A DNA stretch of 10,295 nucleotides from an uncultured Clostridia bacterium (GTDB lineage: Bacteria > Bacillota > Clostridia > Oscillospirales > Oscillospiraceae), in assembly GCA_937907715.1 (NCBI GenBank), contig CALERM010000237.1, positions 1 through 10,295 on the forward strand, in the 5' to 3' direction. A program made the position numbers and the translations under genes. Within the stretch, counting starts at the first letter, position 1. Each line of letters begins with the position of its first letter. Below, piece after piece: positions 1-8,316 of this stretch. The notes under the pieces are model-generated. The model did not search any database. It was not told where the DNA came from and saw nothing but the letters and a program-made list of their open reading frames with translations.

Positions 1-132
1 GAGCTTGTCAAGGCGGTCTATGTAGATGCACCTGACAAGTCCAGCGGCAAGCGCAGACAGAAGGTACATATCGAGTACGACCTTGTGGGCTACATTCCCG
101 TGGATGAGCTGCTAAAAGCGGAACAGGCATGA
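1..132 (+). CDS. Large serine recombinase, C-terminal tail (partial, 5' end outside window)
   Basis: Frame 1 is open from the window edge to a TGA at 130-132 and gives the last 43 residues of a protein. The tail has a charged DKSSGKRRQK stretch followed by VHIEYDLVGYIP. This resembles the end of the DUF4368 domain found at the C-terminus of large serine (resolvase/invertase family) recombinases that excise and integrate clostridial conjugative and mobilizable elements. The catalytic serine domain lies outside the window, so neither activity nor intactness can be judged. In such elements the recombinase is often the last gene before the attachment site, which would place an element boundary just downstream, in front of the convergent uvrB gene. 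The family call rests on recognition of a short tail and could be wrong; another basic DNA-binding protein is the alternative. Confidence 0.65.
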   Translation, partial: ELVKAVYVDAPDKSSGKRRQKVHIEYDLVGYIPVDELLKAEQA

Positions 133-151
133 CCGAAATCATGCCTGTTCC
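120..151. terminator. Probable bidirectional terminator between recombinase gene and uvrB
   Basis: Arms 120-132 and 139-151 are perfect 13-base reverse complements around a six-base loop (CCGAAA on the plus strand). On the plus strand the stem is followed by a weak T-rich stretch ending in GATTTT. On the minus strand it is followed almost at once by GCTTTT. It therefore could end transcription of both the recombinase gene (plus) and the uvrA-radC-uvrB operon (minus). The left arm contains the last codons and stop of the recombinase gene. The T-tracts are short, so termination strength is uncertain. Confidence 0.6.
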
Positions 152-251
152 AAGAAATTTGATTTTACCGTCTTACCAGCAGGGAGCTAGCTCCGGGTTT
201 TTGATATTCTGTAGTCTTGTTTTCAACTCCGCGCCGTGGTCCAGCCCAGAA
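133..251. other. Short intergenic stretch between convergent genes; likely element/chromosome junction
   Basis: No coding region is visible here. It holds the right part of the terminator-like hairpin and a 12-bp perfect palindrome at 183-194 (GGAGCTAGCTCC) followed by GGG and five T residues. If the upstream recombinase belongs to an integrated element, an attachment-site core (attL or attR) is expected in this stretch or at the very end of uvrB. It cannot be located without the other end of the element or an empty site. Confidence 0.35.
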
Positions 252-2228
252 TCACCTGGTCTGATTCACTTCCCCGCGCAGCCGGATAATCTCGTCTCGC
301 AGCACGGCGGCATACTCGTATTCCATCATCCGTGCCGCCTCGCGCATGCTCTTTTCGAGCTTCTCGATCTGGCGCTGCAGCTCCTGCTTCGTCATCTTCA
401 CGCCGCTTTTGCCTGCGCGCTCGGGAGTCGGCGTGGCGGAGATTTCGATCAGGTCGCGCACGGACTTGACGATTGTTTTCGGCACGATGCCATGCGCCTT
501 GTTATAATCGTCCTGAATCTGGCGGCGGCGGGCGGTTTCGTCCATTGCCGCGCGCATGGCAGGGGTGATTTTGTCGGCGTAAAGAAGAACCCGGCCCTCG
601 GCGTTTCGCGCGGCTCTGCCAATGGTCTGAATCAGACTCGTCTCCGAGCGCAGGAAGCCCTCCTTGTCCGCATCCAAAATCGCAATCAGCGAAACCTCCG
701 GCAGATCCAGACCTTCGCGCAGGAGGTTGATGCCGATCAGAACGTCGAACTTTGCCATACGCAGATCGCGGATGATTTCCATGCGCTCCATCGCGCCGAT
801 GTCCGAGTGCATGTAGCGCACGCGGATGCCGTTTTCGGTAAGGTATTTGGTCAGGTCCTCCGCCATCTTTTTGGTCAGCGTGGTGACGAGCGTGCGCTCG
901 CCTTTTGCAGTTGTGGCGTTGATTTCGCCGATCAGATCGTCGATCTGTCCTTCGATCGGTCGGATGAAGACCTCGGGGTCGAGAAGCCCCGTGGGGCGGA
1001 TAAGCTGCTCGGCAATGTTTGCCGCATGCTCGCGCTCATAGTCGCCCGGCGTGGCGGAGACGAAGATTGCCTGATGGATTTTCTGTTCAAACTCGTCGAA
1101 TTTGAGCGGGCGGTTATCATACGCCGAGGGCAGCCGGAAGCCGTAGTCGACCAGCGACTGCTTGCGCGAATGATCGCCGTTGTACATCGCGCGCACCTGC
1201 GGCAGCGTGACGTGGCTCTCGTCGACAAACAGCAGAAAATCGTCCGGGAAGTAGTCAATGAGCGTGGTCGGCGGGGTGCCGGGGGCGCGCCCGGCAATGA
1301 CGCGCGAATAGTTCTCAATGCCTGTGCAGAAACCGATTTCCGAGAGCATCTCGAGGTCATACTGCGTCCGCTGGCGGATGCGCTGCGCCTCCAAAAGCTT
1401 GTCGTGTTCCTCAAAGAATTTGACCTGCTGCCACATTTCGTCTTCGATGTCGTGCATCGCGCGCGCCATTTTTTCCTTGGAGGCGACATAGTGCGACGCC
1501 GGATAGATGGCGACGTGCTGGACCACGCGCTCCGGCATGCCGGTGACGGCGTTGATTTCGGAGATGCGGTCAATTTCGTCGCCGAAAAACTCCACGCGGA
1601 TGGCGCGCCCCGCCCAGTAGGCGGGGTAAATTTCCAGCGTATCGCCCCGGACGCGGAAGGTGTTTCGTGTGAAGTTCATGTCGTTGCGCTCATAGCGGAT
1701 ATCGGTCAGGCGGCGCATCAGCTCGCCCAGCTCGCGCGTCTGTCCGGTGCGCAGGCTGATGACCATGTTTTTATAGTCGATCGGGTCGCCCAGACCGTAG
1801 ATGCACGAAACGGAGGAAACCACAATCACATCCCGGCGCTCGGCAAGAGACGAGGTTGCCGAGTGGCGCAGGCGTTCGATTTCGTCGTTGATGGCAGAAT
1901 CCTTCTCGATATATGTGTCCGTGTGAGCGATATACGCCTCGGGCTGATAGTAGTCGTAGTAGGAGATGAAATACTCGACGGCGTTTTCCGGGAAAAACTC
2001 GCGGAACTCCGAGCACAGCTGCGCTGCGAGCGTTTTGTTGTGCGCCAGCACGAGCGTCGGGCGGTTTAATTTCGCAATGACGTTTGCCATCGTGAAGGTT
2101 TTGCCGGAGCCGGTGACGCCGAGCAGGACCTGATCGTCCAGCCCCATCTCAATGCCGCGCACCAGCGAGTCAATTGCCTTCGGCTGGTCGCCGGTCGGTT
2201 TGTAGTCGGAAACAAGTTTAAAGTCCAT
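252..2228 (-). CDS. uvrB: UvrABC excision nuclease subunit UvrB
   Basis: UvrB is the damage-verifying helicase-like subunit of nucleotide excision repair. It is loaded by UvrA, opens the DNA at the lesion and recruits UvrC. The 658-residue protein is full family length. Visible features in order: Walker A GVTGSGKT (37-44); the damage-probing beta-hairpin with YDYYQPEAY (91-99); the DESH Walker B (336-339); the helicase C-half with [11 protein letters not shown] (501-511) and QTIGRAARN (534-542); and a C-terminal UVR motif (about 613-648) that contacts UvrA and UvrC. The start at 2228 gives the canonical [17 protein letters not shown]-terminus and has a GGGAGG Shine-Dalgarno five bases upstream. 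The frame stays open for a further 140 codons, but those lie antisense-free inside radC in another frame and are not UvrB-like. The first 11 bp overlap the 3' end of radC, suggesting translational coupling. It is the last gene of the operon. Confidence 0.98.
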   Translation of the reverse strand: MDFKLVSDYKPTGDQPKAIDSLVRGIEMGLDDQVLLGVTGSGKTFTMANVIAKLNRPTLVLAHNKTLAAQLCSEFREFFPENAVEYFISYYDYYQPEAYIAHTDTYIEKDSAINDEIERLRHSATSSLAERRDVIVVSSVSCIYGLGDPIDYKNMVISLRTGQTRELGELMRRLTDIRYERNDMNFTRNTFRVRGDTLEIYPAYWAGRAIRVEFFGDEIDRISEINAVTGMPERVVQHVAIYPASHYVASKEKMARAMHDIEDEMWQQVKFFEEHDKLLEAQRIRQRTQYDLEMLSEIGFCTGIENYSRVIAGRAPGTPPTTLIDYFPDDFLLFVDESHVTLPQVRAMYNGDHSRKQSLVDYGFRLPSAYDNRPLKFDEFEQKIHQAIFVSATPGDYEREHAANIAEQLIRPTGLLDPEVFIRPIEGQIDDLIGEINATTAKGERTLVTTLTKKMAEDLTKYLTENGIRVRYMHSDIGAMERMEIIRDLRMAKFDVLIGINLLREGLDLPEVSLIAILDADKEGFLRSETSLIQTIGRAARNAEGRVLLYADKITPAMRAAMDETARRRQIQDDYNKAHGIVPKTIVKSVRDLIEISATPTPERAGKSGVKMTKQELQRQIEKLEKSMREAARMMEYEYAAVLRDEIIRLRGEVNQTR

Positions 2229-2907
2229 AGGGACCTCCCAGATAGCCGTCGTCCGCCAGCGAAACATAATCGTCGTCGGCGACAATGATGTGGTCGGCAA
2301 GCACGATGCCGACTGCCTGCAATGCCGTTTGCAGCGTGCGCGTGGTGTCCAGATCCTCCTGGCTCGGCAGCGCATAGCCGCTCGGGTGGTTGTGCGCCAG
2401 AACAACCGAGGCGGCGTTCTGATTGAGCGCGGTCTGGACAATTTTGCGCACACTGATGGAGGCGACCGTGATGCTGCCCCGGTGGACCGGCACGCAGCAA
2501 AGCGCCTTGCATTTGGCGTCCAGACACAGCAGGTAGACGACCTCCTCCTGCTCGCCGTGGAAAAATGGCACGAGATACTGCCCGCACTTGCTGGTGGAGT
2601 CCAGAATGCTCGCCTTGCCGCTGCGGTCGATGAAGTGCCGCCGCTCAAGCTGCGGAATCAGGCAGATGAGCTGCGCCGCGGCGTCGCCCATGCCGTCGAT
2701 TTTCAGAAGCTCGTCCGGCGCGGCTTCCAGAACGCCGGAAAGAGACCCGAAACGCTCCAGCAGCCGGTGGGCAATCGGATTGGTATCGGCGCGGGGGATG
2801 GCGTAGTAGAGCAGAACCTCCAGCACCTGCACGTCGGACAGCGAGTCCATACCGCTGGTTCTGAGCTGGCGGCGCATGCGCTGACGGTGACCTTCATGAA
2901 CGGACAT
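2218..2907 (-). CDS. radC: RadC family (UPF0758) JAMM/MPN+ protein
   Basis: RadC-family proteins join an N-terminal helix-hairpin-helix-like region to a JAMM/MPN+ metalloprotease-like domain. The original link to DNA repair is disputed and the biochemical role is unsettled. This 229-residue protein has the helical N-terminus (about 1-95, with [10 protein letters not shown] near 69-78). The MPN+ domain follows, with the metal-binding HNHPSG (172-177), the downstream aspartate D185 and a candidate catalytic glutamate at E121/E122. The usual HPRE segment is replaced by ISVRK (151-155), and four cysteines cluster at 128-138. The ATG at 2907 has a GGGAGGA Shine-Dalgarno seven bases upstream. It lies 27 bp after uvrA and overlaps the uvrB start by 11 bp, so it is embedded in an excision-repair operon. 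That placement supports, but does not prove, a DNA-damage role. Confidence 0.93.
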   Translation of the reverse strand: MSVHEGHRQRMRRQLRTSGMDSLSDVQVLEVLLYYAIPRADTNPIAHRLLERFGSLSGVLEAAPDELLKIDGMGDAAAQLICLIPQLERRHFIDRSGKASILDSTSKCGQYLVPFFHGEQEEVVYLLCLDAKCKALCCVPVHRGSITVASISVRKIVQTALNQNAASVVLAHNHPSGYALPSQEDLDTTRTLQTALQAVGIVLADHIIVADDDYVSLADDGYLGGPYGL

Positions 2908-2934
2908 GGCGCGTTCCTCCCTCTCTGGATGAAA

Positions 2935-5760
2935 TTACTTCAGAAGCTTTTTGAGATACTGCCCCGTATAGCTTTTTTCGCAGGCGGCGACGTCCTCGGG
3001 CGTGCCCTGGCAGACGATGCTGCCGCCGCCGCTGCCGCCCTCGGGACCGAGATCGAGAATATAGTCTGCGGTCTTGATCACATCCAGATTGTGCTCGATG
3101 ACCAGCACCGTGTTTCCCGCGTCGACCAGCCGCTGCAAAACCTCAATGAGCCGGTGCACGTCCGCCATATGAAGCCCCGTGGTCGGCTCGTCAAGAATGT
3201 AGATGGTTCTGCCGGTTGCACGGCGGGAAAGCTCAGTGGCAAGCTTCACGCGCTGCGCCTCGCCGCCGGAGAGCGTGGTGGAGCTCTGCCCGAGCTTCAC
3301 ATAGCCCAGACCCACGTCGACGAGCGTCTGCACCTTCTGGCGGATTTTCGGCAGGTTTTCGAAGAACGAGAGCGCCTCCTCGGCAGTCATGTCGAGAACC
3401 TCGGAGATGTTCTTGCCCTTGTAGCGGACCTCGAGCGTCTCGCGGTTGTAGCGGCTGCCGTGGCAGACCTCGCAGGGGACATAGACGTCGGCGAGAAAGT
3501 GCATTTCGATCTTTACCAGACCGTCGCCACAGCATGCCTCGCACCTGCCGCCCTTGGTGTTGAATGAGAATCTGCCCGGACCGTAGCCGCGCGTTCTGGC
3601 GTCCTGCGTGGAGGCGAACAGGTCACGGATGTCGCCGAACAGACCCGTGTAGGTTGCGGGATTCGAGCGGGGGCTTCTGCCGATCGGGCTCTGGTCGATG
3701 CCGACGACCTTGTCCAGATGCTCAAGCCCTTCGATGCGGTCGAATTTGCCGGGGCGGGTACGCGCGCGGTTCAGACTCGCGGCAAGCTTTTTATAGAGGA
3801 TTTCGTTGATCAGGCTCGATTTGCCGGAGCCGGACACGCCGGTTACGCAGAGGAATGTGCCGAGCGGGAACGAAACGTCCAGATGCTGCAGATTGTTTTC
3901 CGCTGCGCCGAAGATTTTGAGTTCTTTTCCGTTTCCCTTGCGCCGCTCGGACGGCAAGGGGATTTTTTTTGCGCCCGAGAGATACTGTCCCGTGATGGAA
4001 CGCGGCTCGGCGATGATATCGTCAATCGAACCTGCCGCGACAATCTCGCCGCCGTGAATGCCCGCGCCGGGACCGACGTCGACGATGAAGTCCGCCGCGC
4101 GCATCGTGTCCTCGTCATGCTCGACGACCAGCACGGAGTTTCCCAGATCGCGCAGATGGCGAAGAGTGTCGAGCAGCTTGTCATTGTCGCGCTGATGAAG
4201 CCCGATCGATGGCTCGTCGAGAATATAAAGAACGCCCATCAGACTCGAGCCAATCTGGGTGGCAAGCCGGATTCGCTGGCTTTCGCCGCCGGACAGGGTC
4301 CCCGCCGCGCGCGAGAGCGTCAGGTAAGAAAGTCCCACCGCCTGCAAAAAGCGCAGGCGCGAGCGGATTTCCCGCAGAATCTGCGCGGCAATGACCGCCA
4401 TGGAGCCGGTCAGCTCCAGATGCTCCATGAAGTCGAGCGCTTCGCTCACGGGAAGCCGGCAGAAGTCCATGATGTTCATGCCGCCGACCGTGACGGCAAG
4501 GCTGATGTCCGACAGCCGGTTTCCGTGGCACTTCGGGCACGGGCGCTCGGACATGCACTCCTCCAGTTCCTTGCGCATCGCGTCGGACTGGGTTTCGCTC
4601 AGGCGGCGCGAGACGTTGTTGAGAACGCCCTCAAACGGGCGCTCGAGCGTGCCGCGCCCGTTGGCGCGCTCATAGTAGATGGTGAGATTTTCCTTACCTG
4701 TGCCGTAGAGAACGGCATGCAGCGCGTCCTTGGGAAGGTCCTTCATGGGCGTTGTGAGCGAAAAATGATATTTTTTTGCCAGCGCCTCAAAATACATCCG
4801 GGCGATTGAATCGTCCTTGACATTGTTGAAGCCGCTTGCCTGAATCGCGCCGTCCAGGATGGACTTGTCCCAATCGGGGATGACAAGGTCGGGATCTGCG
4901 ACCAGCTGCGTGCCGAGACCCGAGCAGACCGGGCATGCGCCGTAGGGATTGTTGAAGGAAAACATGCGCGGAGACAGCTCCGGCAGGCTGATGCCGCAGT
5001 CCTCGCAGGCGTAGTTCTGCGAGAAGATTGTGTCCCTGTCGCCGTCTACCTCGTTGAGAATCACAAGCCCGCCGGAAAGAGACAGCGCGGTTTCCACAGA
5101 ATCTGTTAGACGCCGCGCAAGATCGGGCTTCATGACCAGACGGTCGATCACGACGTCGATGTGGTGCTTTTTGTTCTTGTCGAGCTTGATTTCCTCGGAA
5201 AGGTCGTAGACGCTTTCGTCGATGCGCGCGCGCACGTAGCCGCCGCGCCGGGCGTCGTCGAGCACCTTCGTGTGTTCGCCCTTTTTCCCGCGCACGACGG
5301 GGGAGAGAATCTGAAAGCGCGTCCGCTCCGGAAGACTCATGATTTGATCGACAATCTGGTCGACCGACTGCCGCTGGATTTCCTTTCCGCACTTCGGGCA
5401 GTGCGGCACGCCGCAGCGCGCCCAGAGTAAACGCAGATAATCGTAGATCTCCGTCACTGTGCCGACCGTGGAGCGGGGGTTTTTGCTGGTGGTCTTCTGG
5501 TCGATGGAGATGGCGGGGGACAAGCCGTCGATGGCGTCGACGTCGGGCTTGTCCATCTGCCCGAGGAACATGCGCGCGTAGCTCGACAGCGACTCGACAT
5601 AGCGCCGCTGCCCCTCGGCATAGATGGTGTCGAAGGCAAGCGATGATTTGCCGGAGCCGGAAAGCCCCGTGAGGACGACGAGCTTGTCGCGCGGAATGCT
5701 GACAGAAATGTTCTTGAGATTATTGACGCGGGCGCCCTGCACCCGGATGGTATCCTGCAT
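2935..5760 (-). CDS. uvrA: UvrABC excision nuclease subunit UvrA
   Basis: UvrA is the ABC-type ATPase dimer that scans DNA for bulky lesions and loads UvrB. The 941-residue protein is full length and has both ABC modules. The first has Walker [10 protein letters not shown] (32-40), signature LSGGE (489-493) and Walker B ILDEP (513-517). The second has Walker [10 protein letters not shown] (641-649), LSGGE (830-834) and ILDEP (855-859). Two zinc modules are visible: C252/C255 with C276/C279, and C740/C743 with C763/C766. The second carries an extra adjacent cysteine (C744). The start at 5760 gives the typical [18 protein letters not shown]-terminus and has an AGGAGA Shine-Dalgarno seven bases upstream. 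The frame is open for 48 more codons, but that stretch crosses the promoter and is not UvrA-like. It is the first gene of the uvrA-radC-uvrB transcription unit. Confidence 0.98.
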   Translation of the reverse strand: MQDTIRVQGARVNNLKNISVSIPRDKLVVLTGLSGSGKSSLAFDTIYAEGQRRYVESLSSYARMFLGQMDKPDVDAIDGLSPAISIDQKTTSKNPRSTVGTVTEIYDYLRLLWARCGVPHCPKCGKEIQRQSVDQIVDQIMSLPERTRFQILSPVVRGKKGEHTKVLDDARRGGYVRARIDESVYDLSEEIKLDKNKKHHIDVVIDRLVMKPDLARRLTDSVETALSLSGGLVILNEVDGDRDTIFSQNYACEDCGISLPELSPRMFSFNNPYGACPVCSGLGTQLVADPDLVIPDWDKSILDGAIQASGFNNVKDDSIARMYFEALAKKYHFSLTTPMKDLPKDALHAVLYGTGKENLTIYYERANGRGTLERPFEGVLNNVSRRLSETQSDAMRKELEECMSERPCPKCHGNRLSDISLAVTVGGMNIMDFCRLPVSEALDFMEHLELTGSMAVIAAQILREIRSRLRFLQAVGLSYLTLSRAAGTLSGGESQRIRLATQIGSSLMGVLYILDEPSIGLHQRDNDKLLDTLRHLRDLGNSVLVVEHDEDTMRAADFIVDVGPGAGIHGGEIVAAGSIDDIIAEPRSITGQYLSGAKKIPLPSERRKGNGKELKIFGAAENNLQHLDVSFPLGTFLCVTGVSGSGKSSLINEILYKKLAASLNRARTRPGKFDRIEGLEHLDKVVGIDQSPIGRSPRSNPATYTGLFGDIRDLFASTQDARTRGYGPGRFSFNTKGGRCEACCGDGLVKIEMHFLADVYVPCEVCHGSRYNRETLEVRYKGKNISEVLDMTAEEALSFFENLPKIRQKVQTLVDVGLGYVKLGQSSTTLSGGEAQRVKLATELSRRATGRTIYILDEPTTGLHMADVHRLIEVLQRLVDAGNTVLVIEHNLDVIKTADYILDLGPEGGSGGGSIVCQGTPEDVAACEKSYTGQYLKKLLK

Positions 5761-5778
5761 GGCTGTATCTCCTGACAG

Positions 5779-5797
5779 CTGCCGGGGTTTCCGGCAG
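5779..5797 (-). other. Stem-loop in the uvrA 5' untranslated region
   Basis: Arms 5779-5785 and 5791-5797 (CTGCCGG and CCGGCAG) are perfect 7-base complements with a five-base loop. They lie between the predicted uvrA transcription start (about 5811) and its Shine-Dalgarno site (5768-5773). No T-run follows, so it does not look like an attenuator. It might stabilise the message or tune translation, or it may have no function. Confidence 0.4.
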
Positions 5798-5817
5798 ACG
5801 TAATTTTGTAGTGTTCT

Positions 5818-5846
5818 ATTATAGCACAGGCGGCTGCACGATACAA
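5818..5846 (-). promoter_or_regulatory. Sigma-A promoter of the uvrA-radC-uvrB operon
   Basis: Read on the minus strand, a perfect TATAAT (-10) lies at 5823-5818 and is preceded by TGC, making an extended -10. A weaker -35 (TTGTAT) lies at 5846-5841, with a 17-base spacer. The predicted transcript begins near 5811 and would have a leader of about 50 bases before the uvrA ATG. Confidence 0.75.
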
Positions 5847-5856
5847 GAAGAATTTT

Positions 5857-5870
5857 CAAACAAAAGTTCA
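5857..5870 (-). promoter_or_regulatory. Possible LexA/DinR-like (SOS) operator
   Basis: The minus strand reads TGAACTTTTGTTTG, a near-palindrome of form GAAC-N4-GTTT with one mismatch to the Gram-positive LexA core GAAC-N4-GTTC. It sits 10 bases upstream of the uvrA -35 and 17 bases upstream of the divergent cls -35. uvr genes are SOS-regulated in several Firmicutes, which makes it plausible. However, the site is in an A/T-rich patch and does not overlap the core promoter, so this is a weak call. Confidence 0.3.
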
Positions 5871-5887
5871 AAACGACGCAAGCCGAC

Positions 5888-5916
5888 TTGTAAGCGCGCG
5901 GCAAACGTGTTATACT
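5888..5916 (+). promoter_or_regulatory. Sigma-A promoter of cls
   Basis: TTGTAA (-35, 5888-5893) and TATACT (-10, 5911-5916) are separated by exactly 17 bases. The predicted start near 5923 gives a leader of about 29 bases to the GTG start of cls. It is divergent from the uvrA promoter within the same 191-bp intergenic region. Confidence 0.7.
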
Positions 5917-5951
5917 GAATATAACGGAAAAAAGCGAAAGGGAGTGCGTCT

Positions 5952-7481
5952 GTGCGGAATTTGCCGAAGCTGCTGTTTCAGCGGGTGGTTGTGGTGTCGC
6001 TGGGTATTCTGCTGCAAATCCTGTTCGTGGTGGCGGGGATGGACTGGCTGCGCGAATACTGGCGCTGGGTGCGCATCGCGATAAGTGTGATTTCGTGGAT
6101 TGCGGTGCTGACCATCATGACCGGCAGGAGCAATCCGTCTTATAAGATGGCGTGGATTGTGCTGATTCTCGCCTTCCCGGTTGCGGGCATTACGATCTAT
6201 CTGCTCTTCGGCGGCAACCGCATCTCCGATCGGGAAAACCGACGCATGGCGCGCGTCGAGGTCATGGTCGCCCAGCATCTGCGCCAGAACGAGCGCGTGA
6301 TGCAATCGCTGGAAAAAACAGATATTCCGGCGTGGAACCATGCGCGGTATCTGCTCGCCAGCTCGCGCTATCCCGTGTACGATGATTCGCAGGCGGTCTA
6401 TTTTCCGAGCGGAGAGCGCTGCTTTGCGCGCATGCTCGAAGAGCTGGAGCAGGCGGAGCACTATATTTTTCTCGAATTTTTCATCATCAACAACGGCAGG
6501 ATGTGGGATGCAATTCTGGATGTGCTGCGCCGCAAGGCGATGCAGGGCGTCGATGTGCGCGTGATGTACGACGATTTCGGCTGCATCACCCGCCTTCCGA
6601 TGCGCTATTGCAAAAAGCTGCGCGAGATGGGCATTCAGGCGCACGTGTTCAATCCCTTTATCCCCGTGCTCTCCGGCAGACTCAACAACCGCGACCACCG
6701 CAAGCTCATGCTCATCGACGGAAAGGTCGGCTTCACGGGCGGGGTCAATCTGGCGGACGAATACATCAACGAAGTCGAGCGCTTCGGGCACTGGAAGGAC
6801 TGCGGCATTCTGGTCCGCGGCGAGGCGGTCTGGTCGATGGTCATGATGTTTCTGAGCATCTGGGACTATGTCGCGGGGCTGGAAGAGGACGTCGAGGCGT
6901 TCCGCCCGGATTACCCGGACTCGCCCGCGGGCGAAGGGTATCTGCAGCCCTTTGCAGACAGCCCGCTGGACCATGAGGACGTCGGCGCGACGATTTTCCA
7001 GAGCCTGATTCAATCTGCCAGCGACCGCCTGTGGATCATGACGCCGTATCTGATCCTGGACGACAAGATGATCTCGGCGCTGTGCGTCGCGGCAAAGACC
7101 GGCGTCGATGTGCGCATCATCACCCCCGGCATCCCGGACAAGTGGTATGTCCACGCTGTGACGCGCGCCAACTATGAGGTTCTGACGGAAGCCGGTGTGC
7201 GCATTTTCGAGTATAAGCCCGGCTTCATCCATTCAAAGGTCTGCCTGTCCGACAACCGCTACGCAGTCGTCGGGACGGTCAATATGGATTTCCGCAGCCT
7301 GTATCTGCACTTTGAGGACGCTGTCTATCTCTACGGCACCCCCGCGGTCCGGCAGGTGGCGGCGGATTTTGAGGAAACCTTCCCCGTCTGCCGCGAAATG
7401 ACCTACGCGCGCTGCCGCCATGTCCACCTGTACCAGAGAGTCATTCGAACACTCTTGCAGGTATTTTCACCGCTATTATAA
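5952..7481 (+). CDS. cls: Cardiolipin synthase (phospholipase D superfamily)
   Basis: Cardiolipin synthase of the bacterial PLD type condenses two phosphatidylglycerol molecules into cardiolipin and glycerol at the cytoplasmic membrane. The 509-residue protein matches the usual length. Three hydrophobic segments are seen near the N-terminus (about 11-30, 39-56 and 65-86), rather than the two commonly predicted. Two HKD catalytic motifs follow: H249-x-K251-x4-D256 within [12 protein letters not shown], followed by GGVN, and H427-x-K429-x4-D434, followed by GTVNMDFRS. The GTG start at 5952 is set by an AGGGAG Shine-Dalgarno seven bases upstream (5939-5944); the nearby GTG at 5944 is out of frame. 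The next gene starts 12 bp after the stop, so the two are probably co-transcribed from the promoter at 5888-5916. Family membership is secure. The exact lipid product could vary, since some PLD-type Cls enzymes accept other polar lipids. Confidence 0.93.
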   Translation: MRNLPKLLFQRVVVVSLGILLQILFVVAGMDWLREYWRWVRIAISVISWIAVLTIMTGRSNPSYKMAWIVLILAFPVAGITIYLLFGGNRISDRENRRMARVEVMVAQHLRQNERVMQSLEKTDIPAWNHARYLLASSRYPVYDDSQAVYFPSGERCFARMLEELEQAEHYIFLEFFIINNGRMWDAILDVLRRKAMQGVDVRVMYDDFGCITRLPMRYCKKLREMGIQAHVFNPFIPVLSGRLNNRDHRKLMLIDGKVGFTGGVNLADEYINEVERFGHWKDCGILVRGEAVWSMVMMFLSIWDYVAGLEEDVEAFRPDYPDSPAGEGYLQPFADSPLDHEDVGATIFQSLIQSASDRLWIMTPYLILDDKMISALCVAAKTGVDVRIITPGIPDKWYVHAVTRANYEVLTEAGVRIFEYKPGFIHSKVCLSDNRYAVVGTVNMDFRSLYLHFEDAVYLYGTPAVRQVAADFEETFPVCREMTYARCRHVHLYQRVIRTLLQVFSPLL

Positions 7482-7493
7482 AGGGAGAACGCT

Positions 7494-8204
7494 ATGAGTC
7501 CGTTTTTGCTGCTTGCCGCGCTGGTGCCTGCCGTGTTTCTGATGGCGCAGGTCTACCGGCTCGACCGGATTGAAAAAGAGCCGCCGGGACTGCTTCTGAA
7601 GCTGGCGCTGTTCGGCGCGCTGTCTGGGATTGCTGCCGGCGTGGTCGAGGGCGCGCTGATGCGGGCGCTGGAGGTGCTGCTGAGCGGGTCTGCGCTGCGG
7701 CTGGTGATTGAAAATTTTCTGGCGGTTGCACTGGTGGAGGAGGCATGCAAGCGCTGGGTGGTGATGAAGTTTGCATGGAGCCATCCGGCATTCGACTACC
7801 GGTTCGACGCGGTGGTCTACTGCGTGTTTGCTGCGCTCGGCTTTGCGGCGCTGGAAAACATTCTGTATGTTGCGCAGTTCGGCTTTGCCGCCGCGGTGTC
7901 CAGAGCCCTTCTTTCCGTGCCGGGGCACTGTTTCTTTGCCGTGTACATGGGCATTTATCTCGGGCAGGCGAAGATGGTCGAGCGGGCGATGCAGCGGTAT
8001 TACATCGAGCTGCCCGACGAGATGCCGGAGCAGTATCTGCGCGCGGGTCTGCTCGTGCCGACGCTGCTGCATGGCTTCTGGGATTTCAGCCTCAGCGTGG
8101 GCGGCTGGCTGATGACGGCGCTTTTTTACCTGTTTGTGCTGGCATTCTTTGTAGACGCTTTCCGCAAGCTGCGCTTCGCTGCCGGTTCTGACGAGCGGTT
8201 GTAG
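7494..8204 (+). CDS. PrsW-family intramembrane metalloprotease
   Basis: This 236-residue, multi-pass membrane protein resembles PrsW, the site-1 protease that cleaves the anti-sigma factor RsiW in Bacillus subtilis. Visible family marks are a cytosolic RLDRIEKEPPG stretch after the first helix (22-32), an E82-E83-x2-K86 motif, an E121-N122 motif within GFAALENILY, H145 in PGHCFF, and H193 with D197 in LHGFWD. These are the conserved polar residues expected to form the intramembrane metal site. Hydrophobic helices surround them at about 3-20, 34-60, 70-90, 106-126, 142-157, 183-200 and 203-221. The ATG has an AGGGAG Shine-Dalgarno six bases upstream and follows cls by 12 bp, implying one transcript. 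No anti-sigma or sigma gene is adjacent in the window, so the substrate is unknown. The family is broad and PrsW-like proteins need not cut anti-sigma factors. Confidence 0.85.
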   Translation: MSPFLLLAALVPAVFLMAQVYRLDRIEKEPPGLLLKLALFGALSGIAAGVVEGALMRALEVLLSGSALRLVIENFLAVALVEEACKRWVVMKFAWSHPAFDYRFDAVVYCVFAALGFAALENILYVAQFGFAAAVSRALLSVPGHCFFAVYMGIYLGQAKMVERAMQRYYIELPDEMPEQYLRAGLLVPTLLHGFWDFSLSVGGWLMTALFYLFVLAFFVDAFRKLRFAAGSDERL

Positions 8205-8272
8205 AAAAGGTTCCCGTTTGGGCGTGATCGATAAAAAATATAACGAATGAGCTGGAATTTTTGGTGAAGTTC
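8205..8272. other. Intergenic stretch without recognised feature
   Basis: Between the PrsW-family stop and the next promoter there is only an A/T-rich segment. A short imperfect CCC-GTTT-GGG hairpin at about 8213-8222 is too weak, and lacks a T-tract, to call a terminator for the cls operon. Confidence 0.5.
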
Positions 8273-8301
8273 TTGCGAGACGCTAAAAATAATTGTATAA
8301 T
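8273..8301 (+). promoter_or_regulatory. Sigma-A promoter of the molybdenum hydroxylase gene
   Basis: TTGCGA (-35, 8273-8278) and a perfect TATAAT (-10, 8296-8301) are separated by 17 bases. Transcription would begin near 8308, leaving an unusually long leader of about 129 bases before the ATG at 8437. This is a strong constitutive-looking promoter, so control is more likely to act on the leader RNA. Confidence 0.8.
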
Positions 8302-8316
8302 GCAAATAGATTTTAA

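Noticed and set aside
129..2069. 646-codon plus-strand open frame antisense to uvrB
   Set aside because: It is entirely opposite a full-length, motif-complete uvrB. The translation has no recognisable domain and its ATG lies in the terminator stem without a Shine-Dalgarno site. High GC with strong codon bias produces such shadows.
2229..2648. 140-residue N-terminal extension of UvrB
   Set aside because: It overlaps radC in another frame on the same strand and has no similarity to Uvr[11 protein letters not shown] at 2228 is the typical start.
2290..3567. 425-codon plus-strand open frame spanning radC and the uvrA 3' half
   Set aside because: It crosses two real genes and their intergenic gap on the opposite strand, with composition typical of antisense frames and no recognisable motif.
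5761..5904. 48-residue N-terminal extension of UvrA
   Set aside because: It would place the start upstream of the TATAAT promoter. The internal ATG at 5760 gives the canonical UvrA N-terminus with a good Shine-Dalgarno site.
5910..7232. 440-codon minus-strand open frame opposite cls
   Set aside because: It is antisense to a cardiolipin synthase with both catalytic motifs. Its histidine- and arginine-rich translation is typical of a shadow frame.
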